Source: Tieghemiomyces parasiticus | Taxonomy: Eukaryota > Kickxellomycota > Dimargaritomycetes > Dimargaritales > Dimargaritaceae | Length of the DNA: 33,607 bases | Assembly (NCBI GenBank): GCA_027575765.1 | Contig: JANBPT010000491.1 | Location: forward strand, 1 to 33,607 | Reading direction: 5' to 3' | Shown: positions 11,861 through 20,752 of the stretch, piece by piece | Layout of the letters: every line of letters starts with the position of its first letter | How positions within the stretch are numbered: position 1 is the stretch's first letter | Translations under genes and position numbers: made by a program | Notes under the pieces: generated by a model | The model's input: the letters and a program-made list of their open reading frames with translations, nothing else | Database searches by the model: none | Told to the model about the DNA's origin: nothing

Positions 11861-12826
11861 TTACTCCGCTTTGTCGTGCCCTACTGGCGTGGTGACCGCT
11901 GCAGCGGGTCCCAATGACGCGCGAGGCGTCACAGGCTTACGCTGCAAGGCATCTAGCGTGGTGGTATTGACGATCCAATGACCCATAGCCGCCTGGGCCA
12001 CGACGAAGAACGCCGGGCCAATGATCGGCAGGCGAATGAGGAGGTAAAACCCGGCGACGAACCCGAGGAGCAGGGACTGCCGTTCTTTGAACCAGGCCTT
12101 ACGGGCCTTAGGGGTCATTTGTAGCCTCGTAAAGTAGGGATCGAGAAGTTCACGGTTGAGCTGCTGGGCGGCCAACATGGCTTTAAAAAGGGGCCAGGAC
12201 AGGTCACGGGTCCACGGGAGGACGAGGGTGAGCGCCGTGATGGCAGCCGCAAGATTATTGCCCAACACGCCGGCCATCAGTTTGAAATTCGCCAGCGCTG
12301 GTACGTAGCGACCCACGACGGGCAGGGCCAATAGGACCAGCATGAGGGCGGCAAGACGGACCCGTTTCCAAGTCCGCTGCAGATGGTGCTGGAGGAGCGG
12401 CCAGAATGGCGTCCGGTGGGGCCACTGGCTGAGCGCCTGGTGGTAAGTCGGGTTCTGGGTGGCAATGACCGTCATGAACATGCGGTCGAACGGGCGCGGG
12501 TACACCGTGCGGACCAAGAGGACACCCATGAGTGGGAATGTGCGCAGGGCCCAGTCGACGCTCTGTCGGGCGTCCAACAGGCGTTGGTGCACCGATTCAT
12601 AATCGTAGTTGGCTACCAGCGTACCGGCCGTCCAGTTGACCAGCCGGAGGACTGTCAGGGGCCCGTGAATGAGGAGCTGTACCAGCAGGTGGAGGACCAG
12701 CATACCGGCAATGAGGATGGCCGACGTCCTCATAAAGTACTTGCGGATCTTGGGTTCCGAGACGGCGTATAATCCACCCTCCAGGCCTAATTGGCAGCCG
12801 TACTTGATTTGCGACCAGGACAGCAT
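11861..12826 (-). CDS. multi-pass membrane protein, EI24/RRT8 (LDS)-like
   Basis: A single exon of 321 aa from ATG 12826. Hydrophobic segments lie at about 34-58, 155-178, 185-205 and 250-286. The C-terminal part, with RELLDPYFTRLQ (225-236), an Arg/Lys-rich turn, then GFVAGFYLLIRLPIIGPAFF (255-274) and AAMGHW, follows the layout of EI24-like fungal membrane proteins such as yeast Rrt8/Lds1/Lds2, which localise to lipid droplets and the spore wall. This assignment is from pattern, not from strong identity. The frame stays open upstream to 13144 but is Pro/Ser-rich and CT-rich, typical of 5' leader; an in-frame ATG at 12952 would add 42 residues. A function in lipid or membrane organisation is only inferred. 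Confidence 0.7.
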   Translation of the reverse strand: MLSWSQIKYGCQLGLEGGLYAVSEPKIRKYFMRTSAILIAGMLVLHLLVQLLIHGPLTVLRLVNWTAGTLVANYDYESVHQRLLDARQSVDWALRTFPLMGVLLVRTVYPRPFDRMFMTVIATQNPTYHQALSQWPHRTPFWPLLQHHLQRTWKRVRLAALMLVLLALPVVGRYVPALANFKLMAGVLGNNLAAAITALTLVLPWTRDLSWPLFKAMLAAQQLNRELLDPYFTRLQMTPKARKAWFKERQSLLLGFVAGFYLLIRLPIIGPAFFVVAQAAMGHWIVNTTTLDALQRKPVTPRASLGPAAAVTTPVGHDKAE

Positions 12827-13567
12827 GGCTGCGGGGAAGGGTAGAGTAAGTGGGTGGGTGGATGGAAACCCAGAGGGTGGCAGCGTTTGGAGAGGATAGG
12901 CGTGGAGGTGTATCGGGGCGGAGGGTGGCTGTGGCCTTCGAAGGGGTGCCATATAAGGCTGAACATGTACAAATGGGATGTAGGGGTCCGAATCGCTCGG
13001 TACTTTGGGAGGTGACAATGGTGCCGGGAACGGGCAGGGGCCCAAGACCAGTTCGCCAAGTAGAAAAGATTGCCTACCCACTGCAACGCTCTGCCAAGAT
13101 GTTGTGTGACGGGCACATAGTCGAGTGTGAATGACGTCTGACAACTAATACCTGGTTGAAGGGACTATGGGGGAATGAATGGGGTGCGCAGTAGGGCCAA
13201 CGAGCAACAACTGGCGTCGCAAGCTTGGTATTTGGGACGCCTGGGACTTCAGCCTTTTACCGCGTATCGTAGCTTGGGAAGGGGGGGACAAGTAGGTCGA
13301 GTCGGCTATGTTTATTATACAGGGATGAGAGAGTGGTAGATGGATAGCGAGCCGACTTTAGCGGAGGCACATTGTAAAAAAAGAAAGAAAAAGTAGACGG
13401 TGGTGCGACGACGGGACTGGTCGACTCTAATCGCTAGACACGATAAACAACAGAGAACGGGAACGGTTATGGAAAAATGGGCCAAATGATGGTGGCGGGC
13501 GGTGGAAAGTACTCAGGGTCAACCTTGTTGACGAGGTCTTAAAAAGGAGATCTGGCGCTTTGGGCGT
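12827..13567. other. gap between the EI24-like and MCFD2-like genes
   Basis: This contains the 5' flank of the EI24-like gene and the 3' flank of the MCFD2-like gene. On the minus strand, 12830-12960 is pyrimidine-rich leader. An A-rich tract lies at 13376-13391. The minus strand reads AATAAA near 13310-13315, a possible but distant polyadenylation signal for the MCFD2-like gene. I see no further gene. Confidence 0.4.
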
Positions 13568-14152
13568 TTAGTGGAAGCCCATGGCGGCCGGGTCCTTAAG
13601 CTGGTGCTGCCGCTCAAGACTGGCAAAGTACTCATCGGGCGAAATTAAGCCGTCGTTATCCAGGTCGTCCTCCACTAGTACCCGGTCAACCTTACCGTCG
13701 ACCATGGTGATATCTACGTATTGGTGGTTCTTGGTGAAGCTCTCGTACCAGGGGAGGCGGAGCTCGTTGCCGTCGAGGAACCCATCGTCGTTAAGGTCGA
13801 AGTGCGTGAAGTAGTGGAAAGGGGCGTTCTCGATCGTTAGGTCGGCGGGGACGTGGTCGCCGCTGTTTTCCTTAATGTAACTAGTGTAGGGTAGGAAAGG
13901 GCCGGGTGGTGGTGGGAAGGCGGTAGGTTGCGTTTGGGGTTAGCCTACTGTTTTTACTGCACCACGCCGGTTGGAAGGGGAGGTGCACTAGCCTGGCTAG
14001 GGGCCCAGTTCTACTTACTTGTACATATTGATGGACTCCTGGCCGAAGTGACTCTGGCCAGACTGGAAGGTGGCCTGTTGGTTGGCGGATGCGTGACCGA
14101 CGAGAGCGGTGGCGCAAACGGCGGCAAAGGCGAGGACCTTAGTGGAAATCAT
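13568..14152 (-). CDS. secreted EF-hand protein, MCFD2-like
   Basis: Two exons, 14152-14019 and 13880-13568, join in phase 2 across a 138-base intron to give 148 aa, the size of human MCFD2 (146). Residues 1-23 form a signal peptide ending ASA. The C-terminal half has HYFTHFD leading into a canonical EF-hand loop, DLNDDGFLDGNE, and a second loop, DLDNDGLISPDE, with calcium ligands at positions 1, 3, 5 and 12 of both. The spacing and the HYF helix before loop 1 match MCFD2. MCFD2 binds the lectin LMAN1/ERGIC-53 and helps export glycoproteins from the ER. The acidic linker between the hands is shorter and different. Another small secreted calcium-binding protein remains possible. A TATAAAA box lies about 160 bases upstream. 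Confidence 0.85.
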
Positions 14153-14312
14153 GTTGGCTATATATGAAAAAAAAGTTGGGAAAATCGACAACAAATGAAA
14201 TGAAATGGGAGCAGACGCAACTGGCAATGCGTAGAACAGTGAGATTTAAGGTTTGGGGATGCGGGCTCTATGTGAGATATTGAACTCCTCCAAAGCGGCC
14301 GGGGTCCAGGTC

Positions 14313-14319
14313 TTTTATA
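14313..14319 (-). promoter_or_regulatory. TATA box for the MCFD2-like gene
   Basis: The minus strand reads TATAAAA here, about 160 bases before the MCFD2-like ATG at 14152. The distance is reasonable if the 5' leader is about 130 bases. Confidence 0.5.
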
Positions 14320-14580
14320 TGTCGACATAAAAATATGCGATGTCGAGCGGCTCCAGCGCTCCAGTCACATAGCCTTGTGTAGCTGTTAAAGGAATGGAGC
14401 GTGTATGGCGACGTGGGTCATTGGCGGCCCCCATCCTTGTCTATCGGCACACTTCGCTTCAGCCTGCGTATGGAGACACGCGCGCAAGTTCGTTTCATCA
14501 ACCACACAAAGGACGTTACAAAGAAGAAGCGCAGAGAGCAGGGAGTGGAGGAAGGGAACAGGAAGGCGGCTCTGGACGTG

Positions 14581-14607
14581 GAGAGAGAGAGAGGGGGGGA
14601 GAGAGAC
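14581..14607. repeat. GA-rich simple repeat
   Basis: A (GA)n tract broken by a G run, inside a purine-rich block (14520-14640) upstream of the minus-strand MCFD2-like gene. Confidence 0.65.
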
Positions 14608-14699
14608 AAAAGGGAGGCAGGGAGAGGGTGGACAAAGAAGCGTCGTCGCGGAATAAGCGAGTCTTTCACGAAGGCCGCCAACTAACGTGGCGGATATGA

Positions 14700-15212
14700 C
14701 GACCCTGGTCCTCTCTCGCTGCTGTCTCGCCCCTACAGCCCATCCCCTCCCGCTCCTCTGTTCTTCCGTCCGCCTAAACACTCCCCTTGCCCTTGTCCAC
14801 GCCGATGATCACGACCATGCCTTTGACGACCGCCCTGCACAGCAAGATAGACAAGGCTGCTATAAAGCCCGGCTGGATGCAGATCATGAACAGACAAGAG
14901 AGGACATAGGCCTCATTCTACAGGTCCCTCTGACGCCCACCAATACTCTTGCTTCGACACCTAAGGCTGGGCTAGAGCTAGTAATTAGGTGCCGTGTGGT
15001 AAGCTGTTAAAGGCAAAGCCTGTCCGTTATCGAGATACCAGCTTAAGAAAAAAAATTAAATAAGCGCGAGCCGGGCACAGCAGTCACGATATCATCCGAG
15101 ATATGGCCACTCTCCTGTAACCGCCAAACCACGCAGCACCTCGCCGGCCAAGCGGCCCAAGCTCTCCATCCCTCGCATCTTCGACTCGACCACGACGGAA
15201 TTCGCGTAACAT
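14700..15212 (+). other. possible small plus-strand gene, unresolved
   Basis: A CT-rich run at about 14720-14800 looks like the leader of a + gene. Open frames follow: one of 34 codons from ATG 14804 region (ALHSKIDKAAIKPGW), and a longer one through 14998 that ends at a GTAAGC donor-like site. After an acceptor-like CACAG near 15078, a frame runs to TAA at about 15210 and carries SPAKRPKLSIPRIF, which contains a basic nuclear-signal-like KRPK. The pieces can be joined in phase but match no family I know. It could be a fast-evolving gene, a relic, or chance. Confidence 0.2.
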
Positions 15213-15706
15213 GACTTCTTTGTAAGCTCTTCCCGCTCCTCCCTCCTCCCGGCCAACGACCGACCCCCGCCTGATTGGATACCATGAACATTACAAAGAC
15301 GGTGACAGAACATTAGTCATGGTGTAGGTGCTTCGAGTCAATCGAGCATTGTTCGGTTCGCCGTCGTGAAGCCACGAACGGCGGTGGCAGAGTGAATGGA
15401 AAAGAAGGGAGTACGGCGGGTCCACCCTCGAGGATCGAGACTCCATTTCCCCCCCCCTCTACGTCGTTTGGAAAAAATATATAAACTGCAGACCCGCTCA
15501 TCTGAGGAATATTTAGGCCATGGTAATGTAAGTGGAACCCAATGGCATTGGCAAGTCGAAGGTACGCGTCTATTACCATTACTACACATAAAGAAATTAA
15601 CCGTGGACAAACCTAGCGGCTGGTACATTACATAACGCAGAGATTGCAACCCCAACAGCGTTGGTTAACAAGCGACGCGAAGTTAACCATGAGAAGCGTA
15701 GGCTTA
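15213..15706. other. 3' flank of LACTB2, no gene seen
   Basis: Overlapping open frames at 15313-15655 on both strands have no recognisable domain. It sits immediately downstream of LACTB2 and is most simply its 3' flank. Confidence 0.4.
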
Positions 15707-17097
15707 TCACCGCCGCCGAGTCTCCGGCAGCGTCCAATACGTCTTATCTTCGACAAGCACGGTATCCACCCGATCCTCGTACTGCAACTTGGCCAGGTGC
15801 AGGAGCACGCTAGCCTCCGCGGCGTCATAGAGAGACTTGGGGTATTTTGCATAAATGACTTGGACTAGCTCCCGAGAGGTCCATAGTGGAGCACCCCCAG
15901 GGCCGGTGGGCCGATCGGATATCGGGTGAAGCTGGCCTAGCAGTAGCTGGTGGAACCCATCGCCGCCATAACCGTCCGTATTCCCGTTCAACGCTTCCTC
16001 CCCGTCATGGGCTGGACCTCTCAGGGCGTTACCCAGGGCTATGGTGGGCTGCGAGCTGAGCAAGTGAATGATTTCCTCCTCACGGTCCATGCGATGGCGG
16101 ATGTAGGCATCGAGGGTGGCCGACGGGTCGGTGACGACGGCACCATGTCCTGGATAGATACAGAGGGCATCGTACTGGCGGAGTCGTTTGAGGGACTGTA
16201 TGTACTGGTGGAGGTCCTCAAACACCGCGGTGCCGTGTCCCAGGACACAATCCCCGCTGAAGAGCGCCCGCTCCTCTTCGAGATAGAAGGCCATATGGTC
16301 CGTAGTGTGGCCTGGCGTGTAAAGCGCATGGAGGGTGGTATCTTGGCCTCGGAAGATTTGGTTGTCAGCAATGTCCCAGACGACCGAGTCCGTAGAGGTT
16401 ACCGTTGATGGTGAGGGTGATGCCAAGGTAGACGTGGGCTCGAGGTCCTTTGCGAGGGGTTCATGAGCTCTGGGTGGGCCAGAGGTGTCGCCACTGGTCA
16501 GTGCAGTCGACGTAGCAGGTATAGACGATGATTCCGATCGGTAATGTAGCCCCTTTGCCGCCAGTTTTTTGAGAAGGGCTGGGTCGCGGTCCGAGTTAAA
16601 CCGCTTCCACACCTTAGGCAAAGGACTTTGGGGGTGCTGCACTCTGAGTCGCTCGAGCAGAGGGGGCAGCCCGCCTGTGTGGTCATGGTGCCAGTGGGTC
16701 ATGATGATATCCGAGATACGGGACACGCCCAGGTGGCTGAGCGCCGCGTCCAGAAGCGGAATATAGCCTGGCTTTCCCTCGCCCGTATCAAGCAGGATAC
16801 GTCGGGGACCATGGCCGATGATGTACGTGTTGGTTCCTGAAATAGGGTAGGGGTCGTGAGGTGGGTTGAGCGCAGCACGGGGCAGGCTGGTGCAAGGTTG
16901 GTACGTGATTGGTGGTGCACCTGCAGGCCGGACCACATCGATAAGGGCAGGTGCAAGGGGCCACGCTCATTAGCGTCGAGACTGGAAAGAGAGGGGCACG
17001 TACCTTGTAGAGTGAACTTGCCGGGGTTCATACCGAGGACGCGGAAGACCCGGGAGGACATCTTCTCCACCAGTGGCAGAGCGGCAAGGGGATCCAT
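15707..17097 (-). CDS. LACTB2: LACTB2-type metallo-beta-lactamase-fold endoribonuclease
   Basis: Two exons, 17097-17004 and 16836-15707, join in phase 1 within LQ-GTNTYIIG, giving 407 aa. The start, with SSRVFRVLGMNPGKFTLQGTNTY, matches the LACTB2 N-terminus closely. Metal-binding residues are all present: THWHHDH (His79, His81, Asp83, His84), PGHTTDH (His208), SGDC (Asp227) and YPGHG (His262). Human LACTB2 is a mitochondrial single-strand endoribonuclease of about 288 aa. This protein is longer because of two low-complexity insertions, a Ser/Thr/Pro stretch at about 132-182 and a Gly/Pro-rich stretch at about 296-350, the latter just before the C-terminal winged-helix-like part with RELVQVIY. 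No clear targeting peptide is seen from ATG 17097. It is divergent from the TIMMDC1-like gene. Absent from budding yeast. Confidence 0.95.
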
Positions 17098-17648
17098 CGT
17101 GTAGGGAAGGTCGTCGTCCAAGGTGCGTCTACGGAAGGCTGAAACAGGCAGGACGGCGAGGAACGACAGAGCTCTGGTATGCGCACAGGTCAAGCACGGT
17201 GGATAGAAAGACCGCCGTCACATGGGGTAGACCGGTGGGTGCCATGTGAGAGAAGCTAGTCGCTGACCAAGGACATAAAAGTTGGGAGGGGGAGAAGCGG
17301 CGGCCCCCGGCAGTTTTTTTTTTGTCTAGAGAAGCAAGGACATTCCAAGTGGCAGTTCTGGACACAGCGCAGAGGGCGGTTGGTTAGCCTCCGCGCTCGT
17401 GGATCCCTTAACGCCCCAGGAGGCAGCTTCTGCCATAGCTGGACCTGATCGTAATCTTGAGACCGTGTCACAGCGGTGCTGTGCAAGTAAGGAATCACTC
17501 CAGCCTTTGCGTGCCTCACCTCATTGCACCGTACTTCAGACCCACACACATTTCACCCCCCCCCAGGCCCCCCCCACATTCCTGACGGGGATCACACTGT
17601 AGCACCCTCCCACCATCTCCGCCAGTCGGCCCGGCCCGCATTTTCACC
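17098..17648. promoter_or_regulatory. shared divergent upstream region of LACTB2 and the TIMMDC1-like gene
   Basis: These 551 bases separate two start codons that point away from each other. A T10 run sits at 17314-17323, and C-rich runs at about 17554-17580 lie in the leader of the plus gene. No clear TATA box is visible. Two-way promoter use is inferred from geometry only. Confidence 0.4.
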
Positions 17649-18524
17649 ATGTCCTCCTCAGGATCCAAACCGGAAGCCCCCCTACTCGTCCGGCCCTACC
17701 CGACCTCCTTCGAGGACCCCGCCAACTCGATTACATCTACCGATCCCTCGACCACCGGGAAGTGGTACCACACTAATGAACACAGCCAGAACCCACTTCT
17801 CCTCCGTGCGGGCCTGACCCCTCCGCAGAAAATCGGCACGGTGGTCGGGACGAGCGGTATCTGGGGGTTCGCTCTAGGCGCCTACGAAGGCGGCCGGAAG
17901 GCCAGCATGCAGTATCTTGCCGAGCACATGCACAAGCTACCCACCACCCACGAGGGCTGGTACTTCTACCATAAGCACAAAAACTACCGCGTCATGCTCG
18001 CGTCCATCTACCGGGGCACGTCCTACGCCACCAAGTTTATGGTTATTTGCGGTGCCTTCAGCGTCATGGAAACGGCCGCTGATGTCTGGAAAGGTGATAC
18101 GGATTTCATGAGCACAACTGTCGCCGCCCTTACCACCGCCGGATTGTTTGCCGCTTTCAGTAAGTCACCCTTTTGTGTAGGACCCGTCGGCCCAATGCTT
18201 CCATTGGGTTAATATTTTTTAGGTGAAGGCCCCTGTTCCGCTATTCTGACCAACTTAATATCGATTGTCACTGTTTGCCGGCTTTTTTTTTTCCAACTGC
18301 CGCCTCCTCCTCCCCCTTCCCACTCGCCTCGGATCACGCTATACCAAGATCGCCTACCTCGACAGAGCTTCCGCCATGCCCTCAAGATCGGCCTATTTGG
18401 TGGTCTAGGAATCGGTGTAGCCCAGGACATGATTCACTACATGCGGGATCAACCGCCCTATTATGTGAACTGGTGGCGGGCGTACCAGAAGCCTGCGGCT
18501 GACAGCTCACCTGCGTCCTCGTGA
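17649..18524 (+). CDS. Tim17/Tim22/Tim23-family membrane protein, TIMMDC1-like
   Basis: Two exons, 17649-18159 and 18349-18524, join in phase 1 to give 228 aa; the 189-base intron has a GTAAGT donor and a T10 tract before the acceptor. Seen: a polar N-terminus, then a Gly-rich membrane segment GFALGAYEGGRKA (73-85), a basic stretch with KNYRVMLASIYRGT, a second segment FMVICGAFSVMETAADV, then DFMSTTVAALTTAGLF and the terminal KIGLFGGLGIGVAQD. This order of glycine-rich helices and the ALTTAG motif are typical of the Tim17 superfamily; the arrangement best fits TIMMDC1, an assembly factor for respiratory complex I in the inner mitochondrial membrane. Assignment inside the superfamily is less sure than the superfamily itself. 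It is divergent from LACTB2 and convergent with CENP-A. Confidence 0.8.
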
Positions 18525-18863
18525 GGGTCCCGTGGCTTGAGCCGTAATACATATTCGCATGGGTGAGCAGTGTGAAATAATAAGGGGCTGCGTGGATGTA
18601 TTATAAAACGAAGATCACATTAACTATCAAGTAGGGACATGTTCTAGAATGGATGCCAAGGCTCTGGCTTGTAACCAAGAAACCCCCGCCCCGTGCTTAA
18701 GGCCATCAGCCACAGTTAGACGGGCAAGGGCTGGTTACAGATGTCTGGCGAGATATTGAATGTCCGAAAGCCGGTGATTCGGATACAGTAATCATTTGGT
18801 TCGTAGAGATGTATCATAACCGTCAAATTCTCCCGTGGTTGAGTGCGAGATAAGGAAGTGGTG
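18525..18863. other. convergent gap between the TIMMDC1-like gene and CENP-A
   Basis: This 339-base stretch holds the 3' ends of both genes. AATAAT-type strings near 18575 could serve polyadenylation of the plus gene. No gene is seen. Confidence 0.4.
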
Positions 18864-19827
18864 CTACAGTAAACTTGACCCGGCCCCGCCAATCCGCCGG
18901 GCCAAGTCCATATCCTTTTTCATGATGGTGACCCGTTTGGCATGGATCGCGCAGAGATTTCTGGTCATTCACAAGGGGGCGAAATACGCGTGGCAGCAAG
19001 AAGATAGCGGCATCGAGATGTTAGCGAGAATGGCGAGCGACGGTATCAAATAAACAAAATATCAACCTCCGCTCGCAACAATATGAGGATCCCGGAGAAG
19101 CAAAGTATACCATAGAGGACTACTTCCATTATCCCCTAGTATATATATATACGGCAATCTATAGATTTACAACGTCTATAGTACTTACGCATCTTCAAAC
19201 ATGTGAACCAGGAATGCCTCCGAGGCTTCTTGGAGGGCCATAAGGGCCGCACTCTGCCAGCGAAGACCAACGGAGCTGGCGCTGCCCGCCACAAAATCTT
19301 GCTGAAACATGTCCATCGTGATTTCGCGGACCAGCCGGGCGAAGGGCAGTTTCCGAATGAGCAAATCCGTACTCCGCTGGTACTTGCGTATCTCGCGGAG
19401 GGCTTTGGTACCCGGCCGTACCCGCCGTTTGCCTACGGCACGGGCGTGTATAAATAGGGCGTGTCGTATATGAGTATTAATTAAGTGAAACTAGCTTTAG
19501 TTGCCACAAGGCTGACATGGCTATAATTGACTGGTTGGCTGGCGACACTGTATCCTGCAAGGTTGGCCAGAAACCTAGCTTGGCCACGGCATAAAGTCCA
19601 TGTTATTCTCAGTATATATATATATATATATGCTACTGGCTACAATGTCATGGCTACTTACCACTCGACCGCGGCGCCTTCGCTGGACTAGGTGCACGTT
19701 GGCGTGGGGGTGTCTTGAACTTTTTGCTAGCCGGACCTGGTCTCCCGCTATGCCGAAGGGTTGATTTAGTCATTGCTGGGCCCTTACGTGCCAGTGGCGT
19801 ATCCATTATGGGTACGTGGCGGACCAT
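18864..19827 (-). CDS. CENPA: centromeric histone H3 variant CENP-A (CenH3)
   Basis: Three exons, 19827-19662, 19432-19189 and 18960-18864, join in frame to 168 aa, with consensus GTAAGT donors. Residues 1-56 are a Pro/Lys/Arg-rich tail. The histone fold starts at [20 protein letters not shown] and continues [53 protein letters not shown] and LARRI. CENP-A features rather than H3: RWQS in place of H3's RFQS, a lengthened region before it (19 residues between LVREI and RWQS; 8 in H3, and 14 in fission yeast Cnp1 as I recall it), MKKD, and a tail unlike ARTKQTARKS. It replaces H3 in centromeric nucleosomes and founds the kinetochore. Odd: the end is [11 protein letters not shown], lacking the usual RRIRG. 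ATG 19827 has a good context (GCCATGG); inner ATGs at MDTP and MTKS are alternatives. Both introns contain TA repeats. Confidence 0.95.
19138..19151. repeat. short TA repeat in CENP-A intron 2
   Basis: About six TA units lie inside the 228-base second intron of the CENP-A gene. Confidence 0.6.
19613..19631. repeat. TA microsatellite in CENP-A intron 1
   Basis: About nine TA units lie inside the 229-base first intron of the CENP-A gene, close to its donor side. Confidence 0.8.
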
Positions 19828-20752
19828 GGCGAGTAGATAGAAGATGCCTTTCAGAGCGTGTGGGATTGGTATCGTACGGGAGCTGTTGGGCAAGCAAAAG
19901 TGATGCGATGGCGCAGACTCGTTGGTAAATGAGTGAGAGGTAAGGACCAGGTAAAATGTAGAGAGAGAGTGTGGTAGGAGTAGTGATGCCGTTTCGTGAA
20001 AGGGGACACGGTCCGAAATGCGGGGGGGGGACGAATGAGGGAAAGACTGGGTGAGCGGAACGAGTTCTAAACGAAATGCGTTGGAGGCGAGGCATGGTTC
20101 CAATGGGTCAGTAAGTGTTTCACTACAAGGGGAACACGTAAACACGCGAGAAGGGAAGGGGTCAACAATAATAAGCCAGCGTGAGTAGGCAACTATCCCT
20201 CCCCCTACATCATTCCGGTCGCTGCGTCTCGTATACCATTGCAAAACTAGCAGCGGTGGCTGGCTAGGGCTCTCAATCGTAGGTTCTAAACCAGCGAACG
20301 ACCCTCGGGCTACCCCCGCGTCCCAACTAATTACAAGGCTGTCAAACTCGGACTCCGGGTATCAAATATCATACCGCTGTACCTTTGCAATGGGTCGGTG
20401 GATTGGTTTATTAGCAAGTAAGTCAAAAACGGTCGGTGCAGAGTTAAATCGAGGAGGTCGATAAGGGAAATAATAAAGAAGAAGCAGATTATATGACGAG
20501 GCCAGGATTATCTAAGGTGGAAGAGGTGTTCTAATAAGGGGAGGGGCGGGTGATTATGTACAGCCAGTGTACATACAAACAAGGGATGTATAAAAACGGG
20601 GAGGAGCAGAAGAAATGCACAAACTGGGGCGACAAAGAGGAGGAAAGAGAGGGTGTGGAGTAATAGACTGAAGCCGAAGCGATCTAAGCAGCAGCAGCAG
20701 CAGTAAAGATGCCAAAATCCCCGGCCCCTCCCTCCCTGCTTACGCGGGCCGA
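19828..20752. other. gap between CENP-A and the GH81 gene
   Basis: The half nearest CENP-A is purine-rich on the + strand, so the CENP-A coding strand is CT-rich upstream of its ATG. A minus-strand frame stays open from 19827 up to 20244 but reads as low-complexity leader. The half nearest GH81 contains its 3' flank with a short CAG repeat. No further gene is seen. Confidence 0.4.
20689..20703. repeat. short CAG/CTG repeat
   Basis: Five CAG units lie about 50 bases past the stop codon of the GH81 gene, probably in its 3' untranslated region (CTG on the transcript strand). Confidence 0.7.

Noticed and set aside
12383..12772. 129-codon plus-strand frame
   Set aside because: Antisense shadow of the EI24-like membrane protein.
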